Positions 36,673 through 45,974 of a stretch of DNA of 64,000 nucleotides are shown piece by piece. The notes beneath the pieces are model-generated. The model worked only from the letters and a program-made list of their open reading frames with translations. It was not told where the DNA came from and ran no database searches. The DNA lies in NCBI GenBank assembly GCA_947449575.1, contig CANFRV010000003.1, positions 109,891 through 173,890 on the forward strand. Reading direction: 5' to 3'. Position 1 is the stretch's first letter. Every line of letters begins with the position of its first letter. The position numbers and the translations under genes are program-made. Source of the stretch: Flavobacteriales bacterium (lineage in GTDB: Bacteria > Bacteroidota > Bacteroidia > Flavobacteriales_D > Crocinitomicaceae).

Positions 36673-38358
36673 ATGTCAGAAGATAATAAAATCATTTTTT
36701 CAATGGTAGGTGTGTCAAAAGTTACACCAGCTGGAAAACCAATTATTAAAAACATTTATTTATCATTTTTCTACGGAGCTAAAATCGGAATTATCGGTTT
36801 AAATGGTTCCGGAAAATCTACTGTGATGAAAATTATCGCTGGGCTGGATCAAGCATACCAAGGTGATGTTGTATCCTCAAAAGATTTTTCAATTGGATAT
36901 TTAGAGCAAGAACCGGTTTTAGATGAGACAAAAACGGTGAAAGAAATAGTGATGGAGGGTGTTCAAGAGACGGTGGATGCGTTGAGAGAATTTGAAGAAA
37001 TCAATAATTCATTCATGGATGAAGAGATTTTAAATGATCCTGACAAGATGGATAAATTGATTGCTCGACAAGGGGAAGTGCAAGATCTTATTGATTCTTT
37101 AGATGCTTGGGAATTGGATGCCAAATTGGAACGCGCCATGGATGCATTGAGATGTCCTCCTGACGATCAGTTAGTTGGAACGCTTTCTGGTGGTGAGCGA
37201 AGACGTGTTGCTTTATGTCGTTTGTTATTGAAATCTCCAGATGTATTGTTGTTGGATGAGCCTACCAATCACTTGGATGCTGAATCGATTGAATGGTTAG
37301 AACAGCATTTGCAACAATATAAAGGAACTGTAATTGCTGTAACGCACGATAGGTATTTCTTGGATAATGTCGCAGGATGGATTCTTGAATTGGACAGGGG
37401 TGAAGGTATTCCTTGGAAAGGGAATTACTCATCTTGGTTGGAGCAAAAAGGAAATCGTTTGAAAGCGGAAGAGAAAACTGCTTCTAAACGTCAAAAAATG
37501 TTGGCACGTGAGTTAGAATGGGTGCGTATGAATCCGAAGGCTCGACAAGCAAAAAGTAAGGCTCGTTTAACGAACTACGATAAATTAATGTCGGAAGATC
37601 TAAAAGATAAAGAAGAGATTTTAGAAATTCCAATTCCAAATGGACCTCGTTTAGGAAACAATGTAATCGATGCAGTTTGCGTTGGTAAAGCATTTGGTGA
37701 AAAATTATTATATGATAATCTTAATTTCAAACTTCCTCCAGCAGGAATAGTAGGAATTGTTGGACCAAATGGTGCTGGTAAAACGACTATTTTTAAAATG
37801 ATTATGAATGAATTACAGCCAGATAGCGGTGAATTCGTTGTAGGAGAAACGGCAGTTGTTGGATATGTAGATCAAGCTCATAAAGATATTCATCCAGATA
37901 AAACTATTTTTGAAGTAGTTTCAAATGGTTTGGAATTAATTGAAATAGGGAACCAAAAAGTAAACGCTCGCGCGTATATTTCTAAATTCAATTTTGCGGG
38001 ATCTGATCAAAATAAGAAAGTAGGAATTTTGTCTGGAGGTGAGCGTAATCGTTTACATTTAGCCATGACCTTGAAAACTGAAGCGAATGTTTTATTGCTA
38101 GATGAGCCTACGAATGATATCGACGTAAATACGTTAAGAGCCTTAGAGGAAGGAATACTTAATTTTGCTGGATGTGCAGTTGTTATTTCGCATGATAGAT
38201 GGTTTTTAGACCGTATTTGTACACATATACTAGCATTTGAAGGTGATTCTGAGGTTTTCTGGTTTGAAGGTTCTTATTCTGATTATGAAGAAAATAGAAA
38301 GAAACGTTTGGGGGACAGTGCGCCAAAACGTATTAAGTATAGAAAATTAGTTAAATAA
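36673..38358 (+). CDS. ettA: Energy-dependent translational throttle protein EttA
   Basis: A 561-residue ABC-F protein with two ATPase domains: Walker A GLNGSGKST and GPNGAGKTT, signatures LSGGERRRVALCRLL and LSGGERNRLHLAMT, and Walker B LLLDEPTN twice. The linker carries the Arg/Lys-rich AKSKARLTNY segment, and the C-terminus ends in the EttA-typical PKRIKYRKL. EttA binds the ribosomal E site and gates the first steps of elongation according to ATP/ADP. Family identity is strong. Confidence 0.96.
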   Translation: MSEDNKIIFSMVGVSKVTPAGKPIIKNIYLSFFYGAKIGIIGLNGSGKSTVMKIIAGLDQAYQGDVVSSKDFSIGYLEQEPVLDETKTVKEIVMEGVQETVDALREFEEINNSFMDEEILNDPDKMDKLIARQGEVQDLIDSLDAWELDAKLERAMDALRCPPDDQLVGTLSGGERRRVALCRLLLKSPDVLLLDEPTNHLDAESIEWLEQHLQQYKGTVIAVTHDRYFLDNVAGWILELDRGEGIPWKGNYSSWLEQKGNRLKAEEKTASKRQKMLARELEWVRMNPKARQAKSKARLTNYDKLMSEDLKDKEEILEIPIPNGPRLGNNVIDAVCVGKAFGEKLLYDNLNFKLPPAGIVGIVGPNGAGKTTIFKMIMNELQPDSGEFVVGETAVVGYVDQAHKDIHPDKTIFEVVSNGLELIEIGNQKVNARAYISKFNFAGSDQNKKVGILSGGERNRLHLAMTLKTEANVLLLDEPTNDIDVNTLRALEEGILNFAGCAVVISHDRWFLDRICTHILAFEGDSEVFWFEGSYSDYEENRKKRLGDSAPKRIKYRKLVK

Positions 38359-38424
38359 TGTTGAATGCTTGATGTTTGATTGTGAATATACTCAAATAGT
38401 AAGCATTTAAAATACAACATTAAA

Positions 38425-38643
38425 ATGAGCGATCCTTTACACGGAATTACACTAGAAAGAATTGTAAAGCAATTGGAAGATAAATATGGCTGGGAACACC
38501 TGAGCTTTTTAATTCCAATTAATTGTTTTAAAAATGATCCGAGTGTAAAATCGAGTTTAAAGTTCTTAAGGAAAACTCCTTGGGCTCGAAAAAAAGTAGA
38601 AGATTTGTATATTGATAAGATTCTAGGGAATAATAGGGCATAG
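38425..38643 (+). CDS. VF530 family DNA-binding protein
   Basis: A 72-residue protein of the VF530/DUF2132 type. It begins with [21 protein letters not shown], followed by [24 protein letters not shown], both diagnostic. The family fold binds DNA; its cellular role is unclear. It follows ettA by 66 nt on the same strand and could be its distal partner, although no shared function is known. Confidence 0.93.
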   Translation: MSDPLHGITLERIVKQLEDKYGWEHLSFLIPINCFKNDPSVKSSLKFLRKTPWARKKVEDLYIDKILGNNRA

Positions 38644-38674
38644 GTCATTGGTCTTTTTGTATAGTTTAGAATTA

Positions 38675-38756
38675 GGTCATAGGGAGAGATAAGTATTTGA
38701 ATATAAATGAGGCAAAAGAATTTTAGTTGTAGATTAAAGGGTGGCATCCTATGACC
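38675..38756. repeat. Inverted repeat GGTCATAGG ... CCTATGACC
   Basis: Perfect 9-bp arms 64 nt apart in the gap between the VF530 gene and pepD, with further imperfect GGTC/GACC pieces on both sides. The loop is too long for a terminator. Possibly a small mobile-repeat remnant. Confidence 0.6.
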
Positions 38757-38789
38757 TATGACCAAATTCCTAAGCCATAACAGAAATAA

Positions 38790-40247
38790 ATGAAAGTAAA
38801 AGATTTAGAACCGAAGGCTTTATGGAATAATTTTGCAGAATTAAATGCAGTTCCTCGTCCTTCAAAGAGAGAAGAAAAAGTGATAGAATTTATGATGAAC
38901 TTTGGTAAATCATTGAATTTAGAGACTTTACAAGATTCAATTCAAAATGTCATTATCAAAAAACCTGCTTCAAAAGGAATGGAAAATCGCACAAAGATTA
39001 TTCTCCAGTCGCATTTGGATATGGTTCACCAAAAAAATTCTTCTACTGTGTTTGATTTTGAGACACAAGGCATTGAAATGATTGTTGAAGGGGATTGGGT
39101 TCGGGCGAATGGAACGACTTTAGGCGCAGACAATGGAATTGGGGTGGCTTCCATTATGGCGCTTTTAGCATCTACTGATATTGATCACCCAGCGATTGAG
39201 GCGATGTTTACAATTGATGAAGAAACAGGAATGACGGGGGCAATGCATCTTGATGGTTCAAACTTCGACGGGAAAATATTACTGAATTTAGACACAGAAG
39301 ATGATGATGAATTGTCAATCGGATGTGCTGGTGGTATCGACACAAACACAACGTATAAATGTAAGTTAGAAGATGTTCATGATGATTTTATTACCTATGA
39401 AATTTCTTTGAAAGGATTGCTGGGAGGACATTCAGGTATGGATATCGATAAAGGGCGAGGAAATGCTAATAAATTGATGAATCGATTGATTTACAGTCTT
39501 CACTCCTTGAATGAAATTCAATTAATTTCTTTAGATGGAGGTAGTCTTAGGAATGCAATACCGAGAGAATCTAAGGTTGTTATTGCTGTTCGTGGAGCAG
39601 ATAAAACACAAATTGAGGAAGATTTAAAAGAAATCGCTTTGGTTCTTACCACTGAATTTACGACCGTTGAGCCACATTTGAATATCTCGTGGGAAATTTG
39701 CTTCTCAAACGCAAAAGCAATTGTTTTTGATGATTTACAGAAAATAATTAATACAGTGTATGCGGTTCCAAATGGAGTTTTTAGAATGAGTCCAGATATT
39801 GAAGGTTTGGTGGAAGCTTCTTCAAGTTTAGCGCGTATTATTCTTAAAAATGGAACGTTTGAAACGCAGTCTCTGCAGAGAAGTAGTGTTGAATCGACTA
39901 AAACAGATGTTGCTAATTCAATTAAAGCTGCTTTTGAAAATATGGGTTGTACAGTTGTTCAAAATGGTGATTACCCTGGATGGCAGCCAAATCCTAATTC
40001 AAAAATACTTGCTATTATGACTGATTTATACAAAAAAATGTATAATGAACAACCAAAAGTGAAAGCGTGTCATGCTGGATTAGAATGTGGAATTTTAGGA
40101 AAACATCTACCTGGTGTAGACATGATTTCTTTTGGACCAAACATTCGTGCAGCTCATTCACCAGATGAAAAAGTTCAAATTTCTTCAGTGCAAAAATATT
40201 GGAAATATTTGTTAGAGGTCTTGAAAGAAATTCCAATCGCTAATTAA
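38790..40247 (+). CDS. pepD: Aminoacyl-histidine dipeptidase (M20 family)
   Basis: A 485-residue PepD-type M20C metallopeptidase: metal ligands in SHLDMV (His, Asp), GADNGIG (bridging Asp), DEETGMTGA (catalytic and metal Glu), and a final AAHSPDE His. The inserted lid/dimerisation domain spans about 200-390. It splits Xaa-His and other dipeptides in the cytoplasm. Monocistronic, with a strong terminator. Confidence 0.95.
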   Translation: MKVKDLEPKALWNNFAELNAVPRPSKREEKVIEFMMNFGKSLNLETLQDSIQNVIIKKPASKGMENRTKIILQSHLDMVHQKNSSTVFDFETQGIEMIVEGDWVRANGTTLGADNGIGVASIMALLASTDIDHPAIEAMFTIDEETGMTGAMHLDGSNFDGKILLNLDTEDDDELSIGCAGGIDTNTTYKCKLEDVHDDFITYEISLKGLLGGHSGMDIDKGRGNANKLMNRLIYSLHSLNEIQLISLDGGSLRNAIPRESKVVIAVRGADKTQIEEDLKEIALVLTTEFTTVEPHLNISWEICFSNAKAIVFDDLQKIINTVYAVPNGVFRMSPDIEGLVEASSSLARIILKNGTFETQSLQRSSVESTKTDVANSIKAAFENMGCTVVQNGDYPGWQPNPNSKILAIMTDLYKKMYNEQPKVKACHAGLECGILGKHLPGVDMISFGPNIRAAHSPDEKVQISSVQKYWKYLLEVLKEIPIAN

Positions 40248-40275
40248 ATAACAATTATCGTAACATGATTTTAAT

Positions 40276-40306
40276 ATCCCCTGGTTGATTCTAGGGGATT
40301 TTTTTA
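40276..40306 (+). terminator. Intrinsic terminator of pepD
   Basis: A 7-bp stem ATCCCCT / AGGGGAT with a 10-nt loop and seven T, about 30 nt past the pepD stop. Confidence 0.92.
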
Positions 40307-40314
40307 TCTCAATT

Positions 40315-41121
40315 TTAAGAGATTACGTTCTTTTTAATAAATTCGATCAAGTAAATAATTGAAATTGAAAGCGCTCCACCAATCAAGAAGAATGCAAATA
40401 AATAAAGTTTCAAACTTGGAGTACCATCAGCAAACTTGGCGAATCCTTCATCAATTAGACTTAAAGTAGGTGCATCCATCGCTTCAGCGTCTAATTTTTG
40501 TTTTAATTTATATAATTCAGCGGTGTTTTTGTCATTGTATTCTTGGAAATTAGTCATTGAGTGATATTCATTGTTATCTATTTTTTTTACTTCGTTCTCA
40601 ATGAAATGGAGTAGTTCAACTTTTTTTGCATGTAATTTTTTGTATTTTTCCACTTTTTCTTGGACGTAGTTTTGTGTATTAATATAATAGATAAGCCCGT
40701 TCAAAAGTTGACGATATACTGTTTTATTTGTATAATTAATTTGAATTCGGATAATATTTGGCGTGTAGGTGTCATATGGAAAAATTGATAAAGGGACCAT
40801 CAAAGGGTTTACTTTCTTTAAGTGTTGAGCAACAGAAATAGGTATGTTTAATTTTTGAGCTTTGGACTTTACATCCATTTCATTCACTGAGTGTAGAAAA
40901 TTGCAAATTATCTCACTGTGAACAGCGTTAGATTTAATTGAACAAGTATTTTGAAATTCTGCTTTTAAAGGATTTGCTTTGAACTCTGAATAATAGAAAC
41001 CAGCGATTAGAGCTAAAATAATAAAAATAGATATGAATAATTTCTTCGTAGACAGAAACTTAATCTCAGTCAGTAAGGTTTTGATTGTATTCGTATTCTT
41101 TGTAGTTTTTAAACCAGTCAT
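40315..41121 (-). CDS. Two-helix membrane protein resembling Wzz chain-length regulators
   Basis: A 268-residue protein with a membrane helix near each end (about 28-46 and 240-262) and a periplasmic, partly coiled-coil middle (about 150-215). This topology is that of Wzz/PCP proteins, which set polysaccharide chain length, but I see no clear Wzz sequence motif and no polysaccharide genes next to it. It lies 48 nt after the YwqK-repeat gene on the same strand. Function unproven. Confidence 0.65.
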   Translation of the reverse strand: MTGLKTTKNTNTIKTLLTEIKFLSTKKLFISIFIILALIAGFYYSEFKANPLKAEFQNTCSIKSNAVHSEIICNFLHSVNEMDVKSKAQKLNIPISVAQHLKKVNPLMVPLSIFPYDTYTPNIIRIQINYTNKTVYRQLLNGLIYYINTQNYVQEKVEKYKKLHAKKVELLHFIENEVKKIDNNEYHSMTNFQEYNDKNTAELYKLKQKLDAEAMDAPTLSLIDEGFAKFADGTPSLKLYLFAFFLIGGALSISIIYLIEFIKKNVIS

Positions 41122-41169
41122 TTTATGATGTATTTCTTAGTAAATGTATCTAAAAAGTGAATGAAAGAG

Positions 41170-42522
41170 TTATTTTTTACATTTAGCATTTACCAATGGT
41201 ACTTTGACACCCTCTTTGTCATAATTTAATTCTTCGCCTAAAACTAGTCCTTTTTTGAAATAAGCTTTATATGCTAAGGCCTTGTTTTTGTGGTATGTAA
41301 AAAATTCACCATGCATTTCATCGAATAAAAAATAACCTTTCGTTGAAATGTTGCCTTTTTTATCATACGAAGTAAATTCACCTTGTTTTAGGTTTTTTTC
41401 ATATTTCATGGTGAAAAATAGTTGCCCATTTTTATAAAACCAGGAAGCATCTCCTTGTCTGATGCCATTTTTATAATTTTCCTTATAAAATAGTTTACCA
41501 TTCTTGTAAAATCGAAACAAAGTGTCTTGTTTTAAATTGTCGATATATTGGCATTTTTCATAGATATTGCCATTTTCATAATATTGAATAACGTCACCTT
41601 TTATTTCTGCATTGGAAAACATTTTAGATTCTCTGATTTTACCACTTGGATAGTATTTTATTTCGAGCCCATTTTGCAATCCATTTAAGTAATTTTTTCG
41701 CCCAATTATTTTCCCGATAGAATCATAGTATGTCCATTCGCCAGATATTTGCCCGTTCTTATTTTGCCCTTTACTTTCAATTTTACCATTTTCATGATAC
41801 GAAATAAACTCGCCGATCGCCTTTCCATGCGAATAGATGGTTTTATTACTTATTTTTCCACTTTCAAAGTACCAAATTGATTCCCCTTCTTGCTCATCAT
41901 TTTTATAGGTTCCTTTATTCTTGACTTGACCATTTTCAAAGTAAAGTACAAAGTTTCCATTTGGCTCATCATTTTTATAGTTGACTGTTCGGCTGATCTG
42001 TCCATTTCTGTAATAGGAAATATTTTCTCCTTCCAGCATTCCATCCTGGTAGAATTTTTTTTCTTTCAGTTCTCCAGAGTCATAATAAGAAGTCGTTAGC
42101 CCATTGAGAAGATTGTTTACATAATTTTCTTTTAGTTCTATTTTGTTATTCGTGTCATAATAAATAGATTCACCAGATAGTAGGCCATTGACATACAGAC
42201 TAGTAAAATGAATTTTACCATCGTCATAATACCAAATGGAGATGCCATTAAGTTCTCCGTTCAAATAAATAGCTTGGTAATTCAGCGAACCATCTTCATT
42301 GTATGAAAAGTATTCTCCCTGTAATTTTCCTTTTACATAATTTTCTTTTTCACCCAGCTGCCCATTTTCATAAAACCAAGTGAATTCGCCATTGCATAGA
42401 ATAGTGTAGGTGGAATCTGTGTAGAAAGTATTATCAGAGAGATTTTCAACTTGTGAAAATAGACTACTATGAATACAGATAATAAGGAGGAATAGTACAG
42501 TTATTTTCATTCCGAAGTTCAA
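41170..42522 (-). CDS. Secreted YwqK/MORN-like repeat protein
   Basis: A 450-residue exported protein (signal peptide about 1-23) consisting of about 17 tandem repeats of 22-24 residues with consensus Y.NGxLxGxxxxYYxxGxI. This is the motif of the YwqK/antitoxin-like and MORN-2 families. Such repeats form an extended beta-sheet solenoid that binds protein or lipid. The antitoxin label sometimes given to the family is not evidence of a toxin-antitoxin role here. It is probably co-transcribed with the two-helix membrane protein downstream. Confidence 0.85.
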   Translation of the reverse strand: MNFGMKITVLFLLIICIHSSLFSQVENLSDNTFYTDSTYTILCNGEFTWFYENGQLGEKENYVKGKLQGEYFSYNEDGSLNYQAIYLNGELNGISIWYYDDGKIHFTSLYVNGLLSGESIYYDTNNKIELKENYVNNLLNGLTTSYYDSGELKEKKFYQDGMLEGENISYYRNGQISRTVNYKNDEPNGNFVLYFENGQVKNKGTYKNDEQEGESIWYFESGKISNKTIYSHGKAIGEFISYHENGKIESKGQNKNGQISGEWTYYDSIGKIIGRKNYLNGLQNGLEIKYYPSGKIRESKMFSNAEIKGDVIQYYENGNIYEKCQYIDNLKQDTLFRFYKNGKLFYKENYKNGIRQGDASWFYKNGQLFFTMKYEKNLKQGEFTSYDKKGNISTKGYFLFDEMHGEFFTYHKNKALAYKAYFKKGLVLGEELNYDKEGVKVPLVNAKCKK

Positions 42523-42701
42523 AACAGTTTCTTAGTATAAAAATAGGTAAAAAAATAGTGTTAGTGCTATTATCACATGATTTTTCCGAACTAAATAGTT
42601 CAGGTCTTGGAAAGTGATTTATGCCTCATCCAATTATTTATTCAAAATATTCTTTGTATTTTTGAGAGTAGATGATTTAGTTACCATTTAATAATGACAA
42701 A

Positions 42702-42923
42702 TTGAACCAAGAAACACGCGACGAATTAGTTGTTTTGGCAAATGCTAAAATGCCTTTCGGAAAGCATCAAGGGAAGTATTTAATTGAACTACCAGAATTT
42801 TATTTAGTTTGGTATCGAACCAAAGGTTTTCCGGCTGGAAAGTTAGGCGTGCAGTTAGAACAAATTCTAGAAATAAAAACAAACGGACTAGAACACTTGA
42901 TGTATAAATTGAGAAGAATGTAA
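42702..42923 (+). CDS. DUF3820 family protein
   Basis: A 73-residue protein with the DUF3820 core MPFGKHQGKYLIELPEFYLVW (residues about 17-37, shown in part) and LEIKTNGLEHLMY. The frame has no ATG: the nearest one (42694) reads into an immediate stop. TTG at 42702 is the most likely start, as the conserved N-terminus begins there and an in-frame stop lies 24 nt upstream. Function of the family is unknown. Confidence 0.85.
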   Translation: MNQETRDELVVLANAKMPFGKHQGKYLIELPEFYLVWYRTKGFPAGKLGVQLEQILEIKTNGLEHLMYKLRRM

Positions 42924-43191
42924 TCTATTTCTTGTTACTTTTTTTCGGGCGTAATTATTATTAACAATCATTTTTCTTTTCTTTCAATTCATTTAGGGTG
43001 CAAATAATGTAAAAAAAAACAAATAATTTTAATTAAAAGTAATGTTAATAATGTATTGTATTACAGTATTTTAAAATTGTTTTAATAAAGTTTTATTTTA
43101 AATAATAGAGGCTAAGTGAAGTTTTTTAAGGTAAAAATGTAACATTCAATATACACTCGCGTACACGGCATTGTATTCAAAAAAAAAGATT

Positions 43192-43389
43192 ATGAATGTT
43201 ACTCAATTTGAAATGGTAAATAATAGTGTTAAAATAGCAGAGTATAAATTATCTCAGCACAAAGTACAAGGAGTTAAAAGTACGTTAAATGTATTTCAAG
43301 TTGCTCAATTGATGGATACTATTAAATATGGTGACCAAGTAAAAAGGCCTCAAAACAGTTCAATTTTCTACAATATCAGTGCTAATTAA
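43192..43389 (+). CDS. Small hypothetical protein
   Basis: A 65-residue protein from the ATG at 43192 (a TTG start 21 nt earlier is less likely). It has no signal peptide or membrane helix. It reads MNVTQFEMVNNSVKIAEYKL and ends in a Lys/Asn-rich tail. It converges on mnmA with 3 nt between stop codons. I do not recognise it. Confidence 0.5.
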   Translation: MNVTQFEMVNNSVKIAEYKLSQHKVQGVKSTLNVFQVAQLMDTIKYGDQVKRPQNSSIFYNISAN

Positions 43390-43392
43390 ACC

Positions 43393-44571
43393 TTAGTTTT
43401 TGATGACCCCAGAACCAATTAATTCTTCGCCCAAATACCATGCGGCAAATTGACTTGGGGTAATTCCTTTTTGTTTTTCTTTAAATAAAATATAAAGTCC
43501 TTCCGGTTTTCGAATCAAAACAGCTTCTTGCAAAGCTTGACGATAACGAATCCTTACCTGAAAGTTCTGATTTTCTCCTATCGTTAACGTATACTTTGGA
43601 TTAACATAGTGAATTGATTCATTATCAATAAATAAGGCGTATCTATTTAGTCCAGTATGTTCTTCCGTTTGTCCAGAATAGACAGTATTGGTTTCTGTAT
43701 TTATACCAATAACAAAAGAGGGAAGAGGTCTACCTCCAATATGTAATCCTTTTCTTTGACCTATCGTATAATAATGCGCTCCTTGATGACTTTCTACTTT
43801 TTGCCCCATATCTTCTGTGTAAAAAAATGGAGTCGCAAGTAATTCTACATTTTCAACAGTTGGCTCTAATTTATTATAGGCATCAAATTGCTCATTTGAT
43901 AAAGGAATTTCAATAATATTTCCTTGAATAGGTTTCAGTTTTTGCTGCAAAAATTGGGGTAAACTTATTTTCCCGACAAAGCATAATCCCTGAGAGTCTT
44001 TTTTATCAGCTGTATGTAAACCGCTTTTTGTTGCTATTTCTCGCACTTCTGGTTTTAATAATTCACCAATTGGAAACAGGGCTTTACTTAATTGTTGTTG
44101 ATTTAATTGACATAAAAAATACGATTGATCTTTATTTGGATCTTTTCCTGCTAGTAAACCAACAGTGCCATCTTCATGTTCAATTCTTCTGCAATAGTGA
44201 CCAGTAGCCACAAAATCGGCACCAAGATCAACAGCGGCTTTCAGAAAAACATCAAATTTTATCTCTCGATTACATAATACATCTGGATTTGGTGTTCGCC
44301 CAGCTTCATATTCTTTAAACATGTAATCTACGATTCTTTCTTGATATTCTTTACTTAAATCAATTACTTGAAAAGGAATATTTAGCTGTTCAGCAATCAA
44401 TAAAGCATCATTTGAATCATCAATCCAAGGGCAATCATCTGATAATGTGACACTTTCGTCATGCCAATTGCGCATAAACATACCAATAACTTCATAGCCT
44501 TGCTCTTTTAATAAATAAGCAGCAACACTCGAATCTACACCTCCTGAAAGACCAACAACAACCCTTTTCAT
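43393..44571 (-). CDS. mnmA: tRNA-specific 2-thiouridylase
   Basis: A 392-residue MnmA. ATP-pyrophosphatase P-loop GLSGGVDSS (about 7-15), first catalytic Cys in [12 protein letters not shown], second in QGLCFVGK, and a C-terminal beta-barrel beginning [21 protein letters not shown]. It makes 2-thiouridine at position 34 of Lys, Glu and Gln tRNAs with sulfur relayed from a desulfurase. Single gene; a TAATTTTG box lies 7 nt upstream. Confidence 0.97.
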   Translation of the reverse strand: MKRVVVGLSGGVDSSVAAYLLKEQGYEVIGMFMRNWHDESVTLSDDCPWIDDSNDALLIAEQLNIPFQVIDLSKEYQERIVDYMFKEYEAGRTPNPDVLCNREIKFDVFLKAAVDLGADFVATGHYCRRIEHEDGTVGLLAGKDPNKDQSYFLCQLNQQQLSKALFPIGELLKPEVREIATKSGLHTADKKDSQGLCFVGKISLPQFLQQKLKPIQGNIIEIPLSNEQFDAYNKLEPTVENVELLATPFFYTEDMGQKVESHQGAHYYTIGQRKGLHIGGRPLPSFVIGINTETNTVYSGQTEEHTGLNRYALFIDNESIHYVNPKYTLTIGENQNFQVRIRYRQALQEAVLIRKPEGLYILFKEKQKGITPSQFAAWYLGEELIGSGVIKN

Positions 44572-44578
44572 ATTCTCA

Positions 44579-44586
44579 CAAAATTA
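44579..44586 (-). promoter_or_regulatory. Possible -7 box (TAATTTTG) of mnmA
   Basis: A TAnnTTTG element on the minus strand ending 7 nt before the mnmA start, implying an almost leaderless mRNA. Confidence 0.5.
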
Positions 44587-44738
44587 CATAAATTCCGATT
44601 TATTATTCGTCTTTAATTCTTTTAATTGAAAGAATAGTAGCACGTTTGTATTGTTTTAGAAGAAAAATGATTTTTAACAGTTGAATATCACTTCTAAATT
44701 CGCCAAATTTCAACTATTTTTGATTATTTTCGTCCATT

Positions 44739-45974
44739 ATGAGTAGGTTATTTCTTTTTATCGGTATGCTTTTCACAACTTTTTTTAGTCAAGGACAAAA
44801 GAAATGTGAGACCGTGCTATTGAAAGGAAAAGTTGAAGATACGCTCAATCCGCAAAGTTTTTATAATCTGATGATTATCAATCGCACAAAAGGAAATGGC
44901 GTTTTTGGTCAGCCAAATGGTCATTTTTCAGTGTACGTTTCTGATAACGATTCGATTTCACTTTCTGTAAAAGGATATCCAATTGTGGGGTTTAGGGTGT
45001 ACGCTGATTCGAATTGTCAATTTCTTTTTGATGCCCTCATTGCGAGAACAGCTACTGAATTAAAAGAAGTGATCATCCGGCCGTTAAAGAGTTTAGAGCA
45101 AATTAAAGCTGAGCGAGCTGCCTTAGCGAAGCGAGAAACGAGATCTGTTATAGGACTTGAAATGCTGCAAAGTCCGATAACTGCTCTGTATCAAACATTT
45201 TCTCAAAAGGAGAAAAACAAACGATGGATAGCAGCGCAAGAATACAAAGATGATCAACGAAAAATTGTGCAAGAACTGCTGCATTTATATGTCGCTTATG
45301 ACATTATTAACCTTACGGAAGAGGAGTTTGAAGATTTCATTGATTTTTTAAATATCAACGAAACGTTTTTAAAAACAGCGACAGAAATGGATTTGGTGAC
45401 ATTTGTTAAAGACAAATTTGATCATTTTAAACGAATGCATAATATGACATTCGAAGAAAATAATCTGTGGAAAAATGAGTTAGAATATGGTGATAAGACG
45501 AAAGCAATAACGATGCTGCTCGATTTATACAATGAACATCAACTATTATTACTTCCTAGTTTCGAGTATGATCGATTTATTACTTTTTCTAAATTTGATA
45601 ATTTCTATTTAAAAACAGCAAGTGAGCCAGATTTGATTTTTACAATTCAGGAAAAGTATAACGAGTATATTTATTTCTATAAGCTTGATTTCAATTATTT
45701 AAGTAGAGATTTTAATCTGACCGACCAAGATAATTATATTTGGAAAGCAGAATTGGCATGTAAAAATAATTTGAATTCTGCTATTAGTGAATTGCTAAAG
45801 TTATATAGAGAATACAAAATTATTGAATTACCAATTGTTGAAATGGAACGATTTACACGATTTATAAATTTAGATGAAGACTATCTTAAAAAAGTAACTG
45901 AAAATGAATTGATCGGTTTTATCTTGGAAAAGCAAAGTAAATATATTCATTTCTATAAATTAGATAAGTTGTAA
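44739..45974 (+). CDS. Exported protein with carboxypeptidase-like domain and three C-terminal repeats
   Basis: A 411-residue protein with a signal peptide (about 1-19), a carboxypeptidase-regulatory-like N-terminal domain (about 20-110), and a C-terminal array of three related units of about 85-110 residues. Each unit has a WxxELxxxxxxxAIxxLLxLYxEYxI-like helix pair, then F(I/T)xFxxxxxxYLKxAxExDLI. An LRR-kinase gene begins one base after its stop, so the two are one operon. I know no function for these repeats. Confidence 0.75.
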   Translation: MSRLFLFIGMLFTTFFSQGQKKCETVLLKGKVEDTLNPQSFYNLMIINRTKGNGVFGQPNGHFSVYVSDNDSISLSVKGYPIVGFRVYADSNCQFLFDALIARTATELKEVIIRPLKSLEQIKAERAALAKRETRSVIGLEMLQSPITALYQTFSQKEKNKRWIAAQEYKDDQRKIVQELLHLYVAYDIINLTEEEFEDFIDFLNINETFLKTATEMDLVTFVKDKFDHFKRMHNMTFEENNLWKNELEYGDKTKAITMLLDLYNEHQLLLLPSFEYDRFITFSKFDNFYLKTASEPDLIFTIQEKYNEYIYFYKLDFNYLSRDFNLTDQDNYIWKAELACKNNLNSAISELLKLYREYKIIELPIVEMERFTRFINLDEDYLKKVTENELIGFILEKQSKYIHFYKLDKL

